The notes: generated by a model not told the origin, from the sequence alone. DNA of 64,000 bases from Sphingobacteriales bacterium (GCA_027483645.1 JAIXUD010000023.1:26639-90638), one strand, 5' to 3'; positions 32,961 to 41,290 are shown, counted from the stretch's first letter. Program-made: numbers and translations.

Positions 32961-34220
32961 ATGGCGAACATCACATTCTTTTTGGAGAAACGTAAGGACA
33001 AATCTGGCAAGGTCAAGATTAAGAACGTGCCTATCCACCTGTACTTCACCTTCAACGCACATAGGCTGCTCTTTTATACCGGGGAGCGCATCGATGCCGA
33101 CAAGTGGGACGTAAGAAAAGAACAGGTAAAAGCGGGCGTAACCGGGCGCGCTGAGATCAATCTGTTGCTTCAGAGCCAAGCAGAGTTCCTGTTAAAGACT
33201 TACAGGGAAGCGCTCATCACCAATACCACCATTTCCTCCGAGTATATCAAGTCGAAGTTTAACGAGTACAAGTACCACTCCCTTCCAAAGGAAGACAAGG
33301 GCATGATGCACCTGATGGATGAATGGATAGAAATAAAGAAAAGGACCATCAGCCACGGTTATTACAAGCACCTGTTGGTATTAAGGAACCATATTAGGAA
33401 TTTCGTCAAGGGCACCGGGGCAAGGGCAGATTTCAACGATATCGACCTTGCTTGGATGGAATCGTTACAAGGTTACTTGGTAGGGCAGGGGGACACGCAT
33501 AATACGGTATCCAACATCATCCAGAAATTCAAGACGTTCTTGAACCACGCGGCCAAGAACGGACACAACAAGAACGTGCGTTACAAAGATTACAAGATTT
33601 CGTGGAAGAAGGGCGAGGTTATCTACCTGACTTGGGAAGAGCTGCTTGCTTTCTACCAGACACCCATGCCGAGCGTAACCCTGGAACAGGTGAGGGATGT
33701 GTTCAGCTTTGCTTGCTTCTCTGGCATGCGCTACGGCGACCTTAGAAACCTCACGAAGGATTCCGTGCACGAGGACCACATCAGGTACAACATGGCCAAG
33801 ACGAGACAACAGCTTAACCATACGATACCCCTGAACGACTACAGCAAGGAAATACTAGGGAAGTATAGAGACTATCCTGGCAAGAAAGCCTTACCGGTAA
33901 TATCCAACCAGAAGATGAACGATTACCTCAAGGAAGTGGGCAAGGTTGCCGGTCTTGACTATCCGATAACGGTGGTGCGCATTAGGGGTTCGGAAAGAAT
34001 AGTAATCACCAAGCCGAAATACGAGTGGCTGACCTCGCACGTGGGCAGGAAAACCTTTATAACCAACGCCCTGCAAAAGGGTATCATTGCCGAGGTAGTA
34101 ATGGGCATATCGGGCCATGCAGACACCAAATCGTTCAAGCATTACTTTACCATATCAGAAGAGCACAAAAGCCGCGAGATGTCACGCCACTTTTCGAGAG
34201 AATTTACTATCAAGGAATAG
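32961..34220 (+). CDS. Site-specific integrase (tyrosine recombinase, Bacteroidota mobile-element type)
   Basis: 419 residues. The N-terminus is an arm-binding domain (ITFFLEKRKDKSGKVKIKNVPIHLYFTF), then a SAM-like core-binding domain (about 110-215: MDEWIEIKKRTISHGYYKHLLVLRNHI), then the catalytic domain with Arg257 (FSGMRYGDL), Lys280 (NMAK), His360-x-x-Arg363 (TSHVGRKTF), His386 (ISGHADT) and the nucleophile Tyr395 (FKHYF). It is full length and typical of integrases of Bacteroidota transposons and genomic islands. The divergent excisionase-like gene lies 222 bp away with site P13 between them. A terminator-like hairpin follows at 34275. Confidence 0.93.
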   Translation: MANITFFLEKRKDKSGKVKIKNVPIHLYFTFNAHRLLFYTGERIDADKWDVRKEQVKAGVTGRAEINLLLQSQAEFLLKTYREALITNTTISSEYIKSKFNEYKYHSLPKEDKGMMHLMDEWIEIKKRTISHGYYKHLLVLRNHIRNFVKGTGARADFNDIDLAWMESLQGYLVGQGDTHNTVSNIIQKFKTFLNHAAKNGHNKNVRYKDYKISWKKGEVIYLTWEELLAFYQTPMPSVTLEQVRDVFSFACFSGMRYGDLRNLTKDSVHEDHIRYNMAKTRQQLNHTIPLNDYSKEILGKYRDYPGKKALPVISNQKMNDYLKEVGKVAGLDYPITVVRIRGSERIVITKPKYEWLTSHVGRKTFITNALQKGIIAEVVMGISGHADTKSFKHYFTISEEHKSREMSRHFSREFTIKE

Positions 34221-34274
34221 GATAGTAGTGTGTTGCGCGTGGTGGGTAAATGAATGCAGCCTGCGTAATGAATG

Positions 34275-34310
34275 AACCTACCGCAGCCCCAATTCCGGAG
34301 CGTAGGTTTT
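34275..34310 (+). terminator. Terminator-like hairpin after the integrase
   Basis: AACCTAC pairs with GTAGGTT around a partly pairing 20-nt loop, followed by TTGG. The U-tract is weak. It lies 54 bp past the integrase stop. Confidence 0.4.
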
Positions 34311-34412
34311 GGATTAGGGATAGAAGCGGAATACTTCATGGAAGATTGCAGCGGATAGCCCGACCTGAAAGGAAAGCCTAGATTAGATATCGTTCTTTAA
34401 AACAGTACCAAT

Positions 34413-34427
34413 CTGTAAATGTTACAA
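34413..34427. promoter_or_regulatory. Copper-module operator 1
   Basis: CTGTAAATGTTACAA contains the palindrome TGTAA-N3-TTACA. It lies 80 bp upstream of the start of the His-rich lipoprotein gene. A weaker TGTAA-N5-TTACG follows at 34443-34458. It shares 14 of 15 bases with the copy at 36570. Confidence 0.6.
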
Positions 34428-34506
34428 GGAAAGATGAAAATGTTGTAACTATGTTACGTAATGTAATACCTATCTTGTTTTTTATTTCAACATTTGAAGC
34501 TCTGCC

Positions 34507-35121
34507 ATGAAAAATCCGGTTTATTACATACTATTTCTTGTTGGAGCCGTATCGCTAGGCTCTTGCAGTAAAGAGGCCGCAAAGGATGAAGTTGAAAATA
34601 CTACAAGTTTAGCTGAAATGGCATCTGCCGCAGAAAAAATGATGGAGTACAACCACCATTTGGAAAATACCACCCATACCGATTCTATCCATCATTACGA
34701 CAGCCTATACCATCATTACGATTCTGTATATACCCATCATCACAATACGTATCATCACGGAGATACCACGCATCATCATGACGGCTTCTCACATCATGAT
34801 GATGCACTGATTGATTCTATCCATCATGCGCACCATCCGCACCACCCAACAACCCATGAAGTTGAAGACCTAGCAGCTCATCACCACATGGAGGTATTCC
34901 TGCACAACATGGATTTGTACAACGATTCTTTGGCACACACTACCGATCCCCACCATTTGCATACCTATGATAGTCTGTACCATGTAAATGAGCACGAGTA
35001 CCATGTATACCATACGCAATATCACCACGGAGATACAACACACCATCACAGCAACTTCAGCCATACCAGTGATACCCAACACGATGCCATTCATCAGCAA
35101 CATCTGAGCGTACACCCATAA
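34507..35121 (+). CDS. Histidine-rich metal-binding lipoprotein
   Basis: 204 residues. A lipoprotein signal (NPVYYILFLVGAVSLGSC) is followed by a body in which roughly one residue in four is His. Two long repeats are recognisable: one with SIHHYDSLYHHYDSVYTHH, the YHHGDTTHHH motif and HDGFSHHDD; the other with HLHTYDSLYHVNEHEY, the same YHHGDTTHHH and HSNFSHTSD. Tyr, Asp and Thr alternate with the His clusters. This composition can bind many copper or zinc ions. It is expected to be anchored in the outer or inner membrane facing the periplasm. It lies first in the copper module and has a candidate operator upstream. No enzymatic motif is seen. Confidence 0.85.
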   Translation: MKNPVYYILFLVGAVSLGSCSKEAAKDEVENTTSLAEMASAAEKMMEYNHHLENTTHTDSIHHYDSLYHHYDSVYTHHHNTYHHGDTTHHHDGFSHHDDALIDSIHHAHHPHHPTTHEVEDLAAHHHMEVFLHNMDLYNDSLAHTTDPHHLHTYDSLYHVNEHEYHVYHTQYHHGDTTHHHSNFSHTSDTQHDAIHQQHLSVHP

Positions 35122-35173
35122 TTAAAACCGAACTCTTCGGTGGGTTAATAAAAAAGTGTAACTTGTCCATTAC

Positions 35174-35560
35174 GTGAAAAGAATCGGCCTCATCTGTTTG
35201 TGTGTTTTCTACCTGGTCATTACCACGGGAGTTAATCTCACCATTCACTTTTGTGGAGGGCAGATTAAATCTGTGGGCTTTTTGCAGGAAGAAAAAAAGC
35301 GATGCTGCGGAAACAAGGCTATGCCCGTGGGCTGTTGTCAGGATGAAGCTGTGCTAGTACAGCTAAAAGCTGCACATACGCTAATAGATGCTATTCCGAT
35401 ATCCTTCGAAAATACAGTTTCAGATTCACACTCATATCTCTTCCAGCAAGAGAGACCTTCTTCAATTTTTATTTCCACCGCGTCATTAAGTAATAACCAT
35501 TCACCCCCCGGGGTCCCGACACAGCCTCTATACATTCTGCATAGGGTTTTTATCATTTGA
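35174..35560 (+). CDS. HYC_CC_PP-type small exported protein, copy 1
   Basis: 128 residues starting at GTG (KRIGLICLCVFYLVITTGVNL is a signal). Conserved-looking features follow in order: IHFCGG (where the name has HYC), a CCGN pair, the second CC (GCCQDE) and near the C-terminus NNHSPPGVPTQPLYILHRVFII. The same order is seen in the gene at 53.7-54.0 kb. Family members occur next to copper and silver genes and are uncharacterised. The two Cys pairs and the His-Cys suggest metal binding in the envelope. It precedes the HMA lipoprotein gene by 80 bp. Confidence 0.75.
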   Translation: MKRIGLICLCVFYLVITTGVNLTIHFCGGQIKSVGFLQEEKKRCCGNKAMPVGCCQDEAVLVQLKAAHTLIDAIPISFENTVSDSHSYLFQQERPSSIFISTASLSNNHSPPGVPTQPLYILHRVFII

Positions 35561-35640
35561 GAGTCATGAATGGACGCTGATATTGCGTTTTGCTGGGCAG
35601 GATCTGCGCAGTTATTATTTATAAACTCAAACCCAATCAA

Positions 35641-36000
35641 ATGAAAACACTACGGAATCTCATAATTATATGTTCACTGATAATCTTTATCGCCGCCTGT
35701 AACTCTGCTCCTCAAAATTCCAAAACCGAAATTTTTAAAGTTTGGGGCAATTGCGGCATGTGCAAAAAAACCATTGAAGGAAGCATTGTAATGCCTGGGA
35801 TTGTCCAAGCGAATTGGAATGAGGACACGAAGCTTATTGAAGTCGTTTACGATAGCACTAAAACGAACCTGGATGAGCTTAAGCAAAGTATAGCAGGCGT
35901 AGGATACGACACGGAAGAATATGCAGGTAATGATGAGGCCTATGCAAACCTTCCTGGCTGTTGCCAGTATGAGCGCAGGTCGCAAGCATCTAAGCCTTGA
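35641..36000 (+). CDS. HMA-domain lipoprotein (periplasmic copper-binding), copy 1
   Basis: 119 residues from the ATG at 35641; a longer frame upstream (17 residues) is not needed. The signal is lipoprotein-type (NLIIICSLIIFIAAC). The HMA-like fold follows: FKVWGNCGMCKKTIEGSI, i.e. a GNCGMC metal site in place of the cytosolic GMTCxxC, then VYDSTKTNLDELKQSIAGVGYDTEEY. The C-terminus LPGCCQYERR adds another Cys pair. The gene at 52.1-52.5 kb is a close relative. The protein should bind Cu(I) or Ag(I) outside the cytosol and may pass it to the efflux pumps. The regulator gene begins 5 bp after the stop in another frame. Confidence 0.85.
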   Translation: MKTLRNLIIICSLIIFIAACNSAPQNSKTEIFKVWGNCGMCKKTIEGSIVMPGIVQANWNEDTKLIEVVYDSTKTNLDELKQSIAGVGYDTEEYAGNDEAYANLPGCCQYERRSQASKP

Positions 36001-36004
36001 GCCT

Positions 36005-36568
36005 ATGAAACTGCATATTAAGAATATGGTGTGCGACCGGTGTAAAATGGTCGTAACTGCCGAACTTGAAAAGCTTGGCATCATTGTGTCAGAAATGGAA
36101 TTGGGGGAAGTAGTTGTTGACGACTCAACCAATGATGCACAACTAGCTGAAGCAAAAAAATCCCTTGAACGTGTTGGCTTCCAGTTACTGGACGACCAAA
36201 AGCAAAAACTTGTAGAGGGGGTGAAAAATGTAGTTGTCGAGATGATACATTATCAAAAAGGCAATGACTTGCATCTTAACCATTCAAACATAATTGCTGC
36301 AAAGCTCAATAAGGATTATACCTATCTCAGCAATCTCTTTTCTGAAATTGAAGGCACTACAATTGAGAAGTATATTATCAGCCAACGAATAGAACGAGCG
36401 AAAGAACTTTTGGAATATGGTGAACAGTCGCTTACTGAAATTGCGAATGAATTAGGGTATAGCAGCGTGGCCTATCTTTCTAACCAGTTTAAAAAAATTA
36501 CTGGATATACACCGAGTGTATATAAGGCACAAACCAGCGAAAAACGTAAGCCTTTGGATAAAATCTAG
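36005..36568 (+). CDS. HMA-AraC fusion regulator (metal-responsive)
   Basis: 188 residues from the ATG at 36005, 4 bp after the lipoprotein stop. N-terminal residues 1-65 form an HMA-like domain (MKLHIKNMVCDRCKMVVTAELEKLGI, metal site M-V-C-D-R-C) and the C-terminal 100 form an AraC-type DNA-binding domain with both helix-turn-helix units (YTYLSNLFSEIEGTTIEKYIISQRIERAKELL; SLTEIANELGYSSVAYLSNQFKKITGYTPSVYK). A metal sensor fused directly to an AraC domain is a compact one-component design. The palindrome TGTAA-N3-TTACA found upstream of three nearby copper genes is its likely operator. It probably switches on the module when copper rises in the cytosol. Confidence 0.85.
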   Translation: MKLHIKNMVCDRCKMVVTAELEKLGIIVSEMELGEVVVDDSTNDAQLAEAKKSLERVGFQLLDDQKQKLVEGVKNVVVEMIHYQKGNDLHLNHSNIIAAKLNKDYTYLSNLFSEIEGTTIEKYIISQRIERAKELLEYGEQSLTEIANELGYSSVAYLSNQFKKITGYTPSVYKAQTSEKRKPLDKI

Positions 36569-36569
36569 A

Positions 36570-36584
36570 CTGTAAATTTTACAA
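36570..36584. promoter_or_regulatory. Copper-module operator 2
   Basis: CTGTAAATTTTACAA, again with TGTAA-N3-TTACA. It begins 2 bp after the regulator's stop and lies 125 bp upstream of the DUF305 gene at 36709. Confidence 0.6.
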
Positions 36585-36708
36585 CGTTATCGAATAATTG
36601 TATAATTTTTTCCAGATGTCTTGGAACAGAAATTGCTTCTACTGAAGCAATTCGCATTCCCTTGCACAAAGTAGCTGCGCGATATTTACTAACGTTAAAT
36701 CATAGAAT

Positions 36709-37194
36709 ATGGAACATCAACACACATCACATGCAGCAAAGAGCCATGCAAACCACTACGAGAAATTAGCTCTAATGGCTGCGCTGTCCTTTGTTTCAAT
36801 GTACATACTTATGTACGCAATGGTAGATACGTTTGCCAACGTTTATAATAACGTAAATCAATTTTACATGGCTGGCCTCATGTCCTCACCCATGGTGGTC
36901 ATTGAAGTTCTGTTAATGAGCTCTATGTATTCAAACAGAAAGGCTAATGCGCTCATTATTGTTCTTACCATACTTGCTGGCATTGGTTTTTTTATGGGTA
37001 TTAGACAACAAGTTGCTGTTTCAGATACGCAGTTCCTAAAGTCAATGATCCCTCACCACGCAGCAGCGATATTAATGTGCGAACAAACCGATCTTACTGA
37101 CCCCCATCTCAAGAAATTATGTAATGACATAGTTACGAATCAACAAGCTGAAATAAACCAGATGAAAGCTAAATTGACGGAGCTCGGGAATTAA
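36709..37194 (+). CDS. Membrane-anchored DUF305 protein
   Basis: 161 residues. A His-rich cytosolic or external N-terminus (HQHTSHAAKSHANHYE) precedes three hydrophobic segments (ALMAALSFVSMYILMYAMV; LMSSPMVVIEVLLMS; ALIIVLTILAGIGFFMG). A half DUF305 domain follows, with FLKSMIPHHAAAILMCEQ and LCNDIVTNQQAEINQMKAKL. In DUF305 proteins the HH pair and later acidic and Gln-rich helix form a ferritin-like metal site. The protein belongs to the copper module, and the operator at 36570 lies in its upstream region. Another DUF305 gene follows 63 bp later. Confidence 0.85.
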   Translation: MEHQHTSHAAKSHANHYEKLALMAALSFVSMYILMYAMVDTFANVYNNVNQFYMAGLMSSPMVVIEVLLMSSMYSNRKANALIIVLTILAGIGFFMGIRQQVAVSDTQFLKSMIPHHAAAILMCEQTDLTDPHLKKLCNDIVTNQQAEINQMKAKLTELGN

Positions 37195-37257
37195 CCTAGA
37201 ATAGCTTAGGAACAGAACAGTATTAATATCCATTATTTAACCAATAAACTCTATGCT

Positions 37258-37896
37258 ATGAACACTTATCTTAAGTACGGTTCCATTCTTATTCTTTTAG
37301 TGATCGGCATCGTTGCCCTTGTTTCATGTAATAAGAATAATGGCGACAATAACGTCTTCCAACAAAGCCATGATGAAAATGCCATGATGATGAAAATGCA
37401 TGACATGATGGACGGAATGGAAAATATGACTATGACCCATGATCCAGACATCGACTTCGCCTCTATGATGAAGATGCACCACGAGGGAGCAATAGAAATG
37501 GCCCGTTTGGAGTTAATCGATGGTAATGATGCCCAAATCAAGGACATTGCTCAGGCCATTATAGATGCTCAAACGGCTGAAATAGCCTTTTTGAATACGT
37601 GGCTTACAAATAACCCCACCGCCATGGAGATGGATATGGAGTTTATGGAGAAAATGGAAAAGATGAACAGCGAAATGGATAGGCAGGCAGATATCCAAAT
37701 AATTACGGGGGATGTAGATGAAGATTTTGTTACGCTTATGATTATCCATCACCAGAGCGCAATGGATATGGCCTCAGCGTATCTTTACCATGGCAATGAC
37801 AATGATTTGAAAAATCTCGCGCGTGATATTGTTAGCGCCCAGCAGTCAGAGATTGAAGAGTTACAAAATTGGCTACTTCCCAAAAGAGTTAAGTAA
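37258..37896 (+). CDS. DUF305 lipoprotein (ferritin-like, two-half)
   Basis: 212 residues. A lipoprotein signal (LILLVIGIVALVSC) is followed by a Met/Asp-rich segment (NAMMMKMHDMMDGMENMTMTHD). There are two DUF305 halves: IDFASMMKMHHEGAIEMARLEL with IIDAQTAEIAFLNTWL, and FVTLMIIHHQSAMDMASAYL with IVSAQQSEIEELQNWL. Each half contributes an HH pair and a helix rich in Gln and Glu. The Met-rich stretch can bind Cu(I). It belongs to the copper-resistance module between the first DUF305 gene and copA. Binding or oxidation of copper in the periplasm is the likely role. Confidence 0.88.
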   Translation: MNTYLKYGSILILLVIGIVALVSCNKNNGDNNVFQQSHDENAMMMKMHDMMDGMENMTMTHDPDIDFASMMKMHHEGAIEMARLELIDGNDAQIKDIAQAIIDAQTAEIAFLNTWLTNNPTAMEMDMEFMEKMEKMNSEMDRQADIQIITGDVDEDFVTLMIIHHQSAMDMASAYLYHGNDNDLKNLARDIVSAQQSEIEELQNWLLPKRVK

Positions 37897-37910
37897 TGGG
37901 ATGTGGCCAC

Positions 37911-37925
37911 CTGTAAATCCTATAA
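37911..37925. promoter_or_regulatory. Copper-module operator 3 (degenerate)
   Basis: CTGTAAATCCTATAA matches 12 of 15 bases of the copy at 36570; the right half-site is altered. It lies 73 bp upstream of the copA start, with another CTGTAA at 37941. Confidence 0.45.
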
Positions 37926-37949
37926 TTTTTTTGGAAAATCCTGTAACGC

Positions 37950-37976
37950 TTTGACCAATCGTCCGCGGTAGCTTTG
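37950..37976 (+). promoter_or_regulatory. Candidate Bacteroidota promoter of copA
   Basis: TTTG at 37950-37953 and TAGCTTTG at 37969-37976 match the -33 TTTG and -7 TAnnTTTG boxes. The 15-bp separation is shorter than usual. Transcription would start about 10-15 bp before the copA ATG. Confidence 0.4.
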
Positions 37977-37997
37977 TGTTGTTCAATAATAGATTGT

Positions 37998-40439
37998 ATG
38001 CAATCGAATAACATAGCAAAAGTTAACCTTCCATTGCTCGGTGTCCATAGCGAACATTGCGCGTTGATTATCCATAATGGCCTTACCAAGTTAGAGGGTG
38101 TTAAAGAAGATAGGGTTGACCTCAATAATGAAGAAGCCATTTTGGAATTAGATGAAACGCTGATATCCATACCCAAAGTAGTTGAAACCGTTCGAGGCTT
38201 GGGCTATGACGTGGCGACCGTTAAAAAGACATTTCCTATAACGGGAATGACATGCGCTTCGTGTGCCATCAGTGTGGAGAGTATGCTCAAGGCACAAAAG
38301 GGTGTGTTAAGTGCCTCTTCAAATTATGCCAATTCCTCGGCATTTGTTGAGTACATCCCAGGCGTGGCAAGTGTGGCTGATTTTAAAACAGCGGTTCAGT
38401 CCATTGGCTACGACATTTTAGTTGAAGAGGAAGGAGCCGAACATCTGAAAGAGGAAATACATCAGCAACTCTATAGAGCACTTAAGATGAAAACCATTTG
38501 GTCGGCGGTTCTTGCTACACCGGTGGTTGTTCTTGGAATGTTTTTTATGGACTTAGCCTATGTGAACTGGATTATGATGGCCTTTACTATCCCCGTGCTG
38601 TTTTGGTTCGGTCGTAATTTCTTCATCAATGCCTATAAGCAAACAAGGCATGGTTCTGCCAATATGGATACGCTTGTCGCGTTGAGCACGGGTATCGCGT
38701 TTGTCTTTAGCAGCTTCAATACCATCTATCCAGCCTTTTGGCACCAGCGTGGCCTGCACCCACATGTGTATTTTGAAGCAGCGGCCGTAATCATTGTCTT
38801 TATCCTTTTAGGCAAACTGCTTGAAGAGCGTGCGAAATCCAACACTTCTTCGGCGATAAAAAAACTGATAGGTTTACAGCCCAGTACCGTAACAATAGTA
38901 CATGCCGGTGGACATGAAATGGAAATGCCGATTGCGCAGGTAAAAGTGGGCGACACCATCAGGGTAAAGCCAGGGGATAAAATCCCAGTAGATGGCAAAG
39001 TGCTTAACGGCTCCTCTTTTGTAGATGAAAGCATGATTAGTGGTGAACCCATACCAGTACTTAAGGAAGCTGGTTCAAGTGTATTTTCGGGCACCATAAA
39101 CCAAAAAGGCAGCTTTACTTTTACCGCGGAAAAAGTAGGGAGCGAAACGGTCTTGGCACATATTATCGCTATGGTTCAACAAGCACAAGGAAGTAAAGCC
39201 CCCGTGCAGAAGTTGGTAGACAAAATTGCGGGGGTATTTGTTCCCGTAGTTATAGGCATCTCTATTCTTAGTTTCATTATATGGGCGGTGTTTGGAGGCG
39301 AGAATGCAGTCACACAAGGATTGCTGGCCATGGTAACCGTTTTGGTTATCGCATGCCCTTGCGCCCTGGGTCTGGCTACCCCTACTGCCATTATGGTAGG
39401 TGTGGGGAAAGGAGCCGAGAACGGTATATTGATTAAGGATGCCGAAAGCCTTGAACTCGGCCATAAAGTGAACGCCATTATACTGGATAAAACAGGCACC
39501 ATTACCGAAGGTAAACCCGAGGTTACGGATATGGTATGGAACGAAACCATAGGGGTAAATACCGCTCCGCTTAAAGCAATATTGTTATCTATCGAAAGCC
39601 AATCAGAACACCCACTAGCTGAAGCGGTAGTACGAAAGCTGAAAGCCGAAAACCTAACCGTAAAAGATCTAAGTGAATTTGAAAGCATTACCGGAAAAGG
39701 TATTAAGGCCCACGTTGCAAACGACATATACGTTGTTGGCAACCTAAAGCTCATGCAAGAAGAAAAGGTATTGATTCCCGCTGATATGGCCATGACTGCT
39801 ACAACACTTCAGGAAGAAGCAAAAACTGTAGTCTATTTTGCAAAAGGCCTGGAATTGATAGCACTTATTGCTATCGCGGATAAAATCAAAGAATCCTCAG
39901 CCCTCGCAATACAGGAATTAAAGAGGCAGAACATTGAAGTGTATATGCTTACGGGAGACAATGCCCACACCGCAGGGGCTGTAGCTACCAAAGTGGGTAT
40001 CAAACATTTCCAAGCGGAAACCCTTCCTGCGGACAAGGCCGACTTCATTAAAAAGCTGCAAGCCGAAGGCAAAATAGTAGCCATGGTAGGCGATGGCATC
40101 AATGATAGCCAAGCGTTGGCGCAAGCTGATGTAAGTATAGCCATGGGAAAAGGCTCGGATATCGCTATAGACGTCGCGAAGATGACCATTATTTCTTCGG
40201 ATCTTATGAAGATACCACAAGCTTTCCGGTTATCAGGGATGACGGTACGCGCAATAAAACAGAACTTGTTCTGGGCCTTTATCTATAACCTGATAGGAAT
40301 ACCTATAGCTGCCGGGGTTCTATTTCCATTCTTCGGCTTTTTGTTAAGCCCTATGATAGCAGGCGCGGCTATGGCATTAAGCTCCGTTTCGGTAGTGAGC
40401 AATAGCCTGAGATTAAAATTGAAAAGTCTTAATTCCTAA
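37998..40439 (+). CDS. copA: Cu(I)-type P1B-ATPase
   Basis: 813 residues from the ATG at 37998; an in-frame upstream part gives no better start. A degenerate first HMA domain (LPLLGVHSEHCALI, with a single Cys21 where GMxCxxC is expected) precedes an intact one (ITGMTCASC, Cys86 and Cys89). The ATPase motifs are TVDESMISGE near 340, membrane CPC at 453-455 (VIACPCALGLATPTAIM), phosphorylated Asp497 (LDKTGTITEG), SEHPLAEAV and VGDGINDSQALAQADV. The last membrane pair has FWAFIYNLIGIPIAAG and GAAMALSSVSVVSNSLRL with the Met and Ser residues of the copper class. It exports Cu(I) from the cytosol and receives it from the CopZ encoded 18 bp downstream. Confidence 0.93.
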   Translation: MQSNNIAKVNLPLLGVHSEHCALIIHNGLTKLEGVKEDRVDLNNEEAILELDETLISIPKVVETVRGLGYDVATVKKTFPITGMTCASCAISVESMLKAQKGVLSASSNYANSSAFVEYIPGVASVADFKTAVQSIGYDILVEEEGAEHLKEEIHQQLYRALKMKTIWSAVLATPVVVLGMFFMDLAYVNWIMMAFTIPVLFWFGRNFFINAYKQTRHGSANMDTLVALSTGIAFVFSSFNTIYPAFWHQRGLHPHVYFEAAAVIIVFILLGKLLEERAKSNTSSAIKKLIGLQPSTVTIVHAGGHEMEMPIAQVKVGDTIRVKPGDKIPVDGKVLNGSSFVDESMISGEPIPVLKEAGSSVFSGTINQKGSFTFTAEKVGSETVLAHIIAMVQQAQGSKAPVQKLVDKIAGVFVPVVIGISILSFIIWAVFGGENAVTQGLLAMVTVLVIACPCALGLATPTAIMVGVGKGAENGILIKDAESLELGHKVNAIILDKTGTITEGKPEVTDMVWNETIGVNTAPLKAILLSIESQSEHPLAEAVVRKLKAENLTVKDLSEFESITGKGIKAHVANDIYVVGNLKLMQEEKVLIPADMAMTATTLQEEAKTVVYFAKGLELIALIAIADKIKESSALAIQELKRQNIEVYMLTGDNAHTAGAVATKVGIKHFQAETLPADKADFIKKLQAEGKIVAMVGDGINDSQALAQADVSIAMGKGSDIAIDVAKMTIISSDLMKIPQAFRLSGMTVRAIKQNLFWAFIYNLIGIPIAAGVLFPFFGFLLSPMIAGAAMALSSVSVVSNSLRLKLKSLNS

Positions 40440-40457
40440 ACAATAAAAACGAACACC

Positions 40458-40670
40458 ATGAAAACCTTGAAATTCAAAACTAATATCAATTGCAGCGGGT
40501 GCGTAGCCGGGGTATCACCCCATCTTAACAATGCCGAAGGAATTGAAAAATGGGATGTTGACACGGCAAACCCTCAAAAGGTACTAACCATTGAAACAGA
40601 TAAACTGTCGGAAGAGGAAGTGATAAATGTTGTCACCAAGGCCGGTTTCAAAGCAGAAAAAATAAGTTGA
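40458..40670 (+). CDS. copZ: HMA copper chaperone CopZ
   Basis: 70 residues, a single ferredoxin-like HMA domain: LKFKTNINCSGCVAGVSPHLNNAEGIEKWDVD, with Cys14-x-x-Cys17, and a last helix EEEVINVVTKAGFKAEKI. The leading residues K-F-K-T-N-I-N-C-S-G-C deviate from GMTC because Asn-Ile-Asn precedes the first Cys. It is 18 bp after copA on the same strand, the usual CopA-CopZ pairing, so it is probably the cytosolic Cu(I) carrier for that ATPase. Site P14 lies 47 bp after its stop. Confidence 0.85.
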   Translation: MKTLKFKTNINCSGCVAGVSPHLNNAEGIEKWDVDTANPQKVLTIETDKLSEEEVINVVTKAGFKAEKIS

Positions 40671-40716
40671 ATACCGCAATACTTAGGGAAAGGCTTGAGT
40701 GAGGGCACACGGTAGA

Positions 40717-40740
40717 ACTTCTGTTTGTTTCGACAGAGGT
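40717..40740. repeat. 9-6-9 palindromic site P14
   Basis: Left arm ACTTCTGTT, spacer TGTTTC, right arm GACAGAGGT; flanked by A/T on both sides. It follows copZ and ends the copA-copZ module. Confidence 0.8.
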
Positions 40741-40923
40741 TAACAAGTTACAAGAGGAGCTGTTAATTGTTTGGTTAACTGAGTGTCGTTCTTTCAACTG
40801 CTTATTTCATTCTTGCCAATTAACAACCCTTTCGTAAGCCATAGCTTATCTGCGTACCTCGCCCCTGCTTGTATGGGGTTGAGCCAATATACCCGATTAA
40901 ATGCGCACAGTGCTGTTAGCCCC

Positions 40924-41290
40924 TTAAATCCTATAAGACTAGGTAAGCTGTCAATAGTGGGTATCCTCCTTATCTGTCTAAGAAGCTGTTTCAAATTATA
41001 GTGCAAGAATATTTGTGAGCTATTTTTGAGCGAGACAAAGCGGATTTTTGAAGGCATAATAGAATGATTACGTCGAAAAAAGCCAATGCAGTCGTAGCCA
41101 AAAAGAGCCACAAATAAATTCCAGGATATTTTGAAACAGCTTCTAAGATTTTAATAGATATTAAACCGTGGATTTTGCACATAATTTCTTATGCTTGGGG
41201 CAGGTATCTTGTTTCGCTTTCAGCGCTACCAAATCGCTAATTGCTTTAATGAACATGGTAGGGCTAAAACGTGAACTGCCAAAAATTGTC
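40924..41290 (+). repeat. Repeat B, copy 3, split by a MITE
   Basis: TTAAATCCTATAAGACTAGG starts it; TTTTAATAGATATTAAACC, GCACATAATTTCTTATGC, GCAGGTATCTTGTTTCG, CAAATCGCTAA and GAACTGCCAAAAATTGTC follow after the insertion. Without the inserted 160 bp it aligns with copies 1 and 2. Repeat A copy 5 follows after 30 bp. Confidence 0.75.
40983..41142. mobile_element. MITE-like element (160 bp) with 13-bp terminal inverted repeats
   Basis: The ends are AAGCTGTTTCAAA and its exact complement. The element sits inside repeat B, with CTAAG present on both sides (40978-40982 and 41143-41147); a 3-bp TAA duplication with a 14-bp terminal repeat starting GAAGC is an equally possible reading. The two uninterrupted copies of repeat B have the single unoccupied target (TCTAAGATCTTAATAG at 28.1 kb). 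It has no open frame of useful length. IS5-family elements use similar ends, so it is probably mobilised in trans. Confidence 0.85.
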
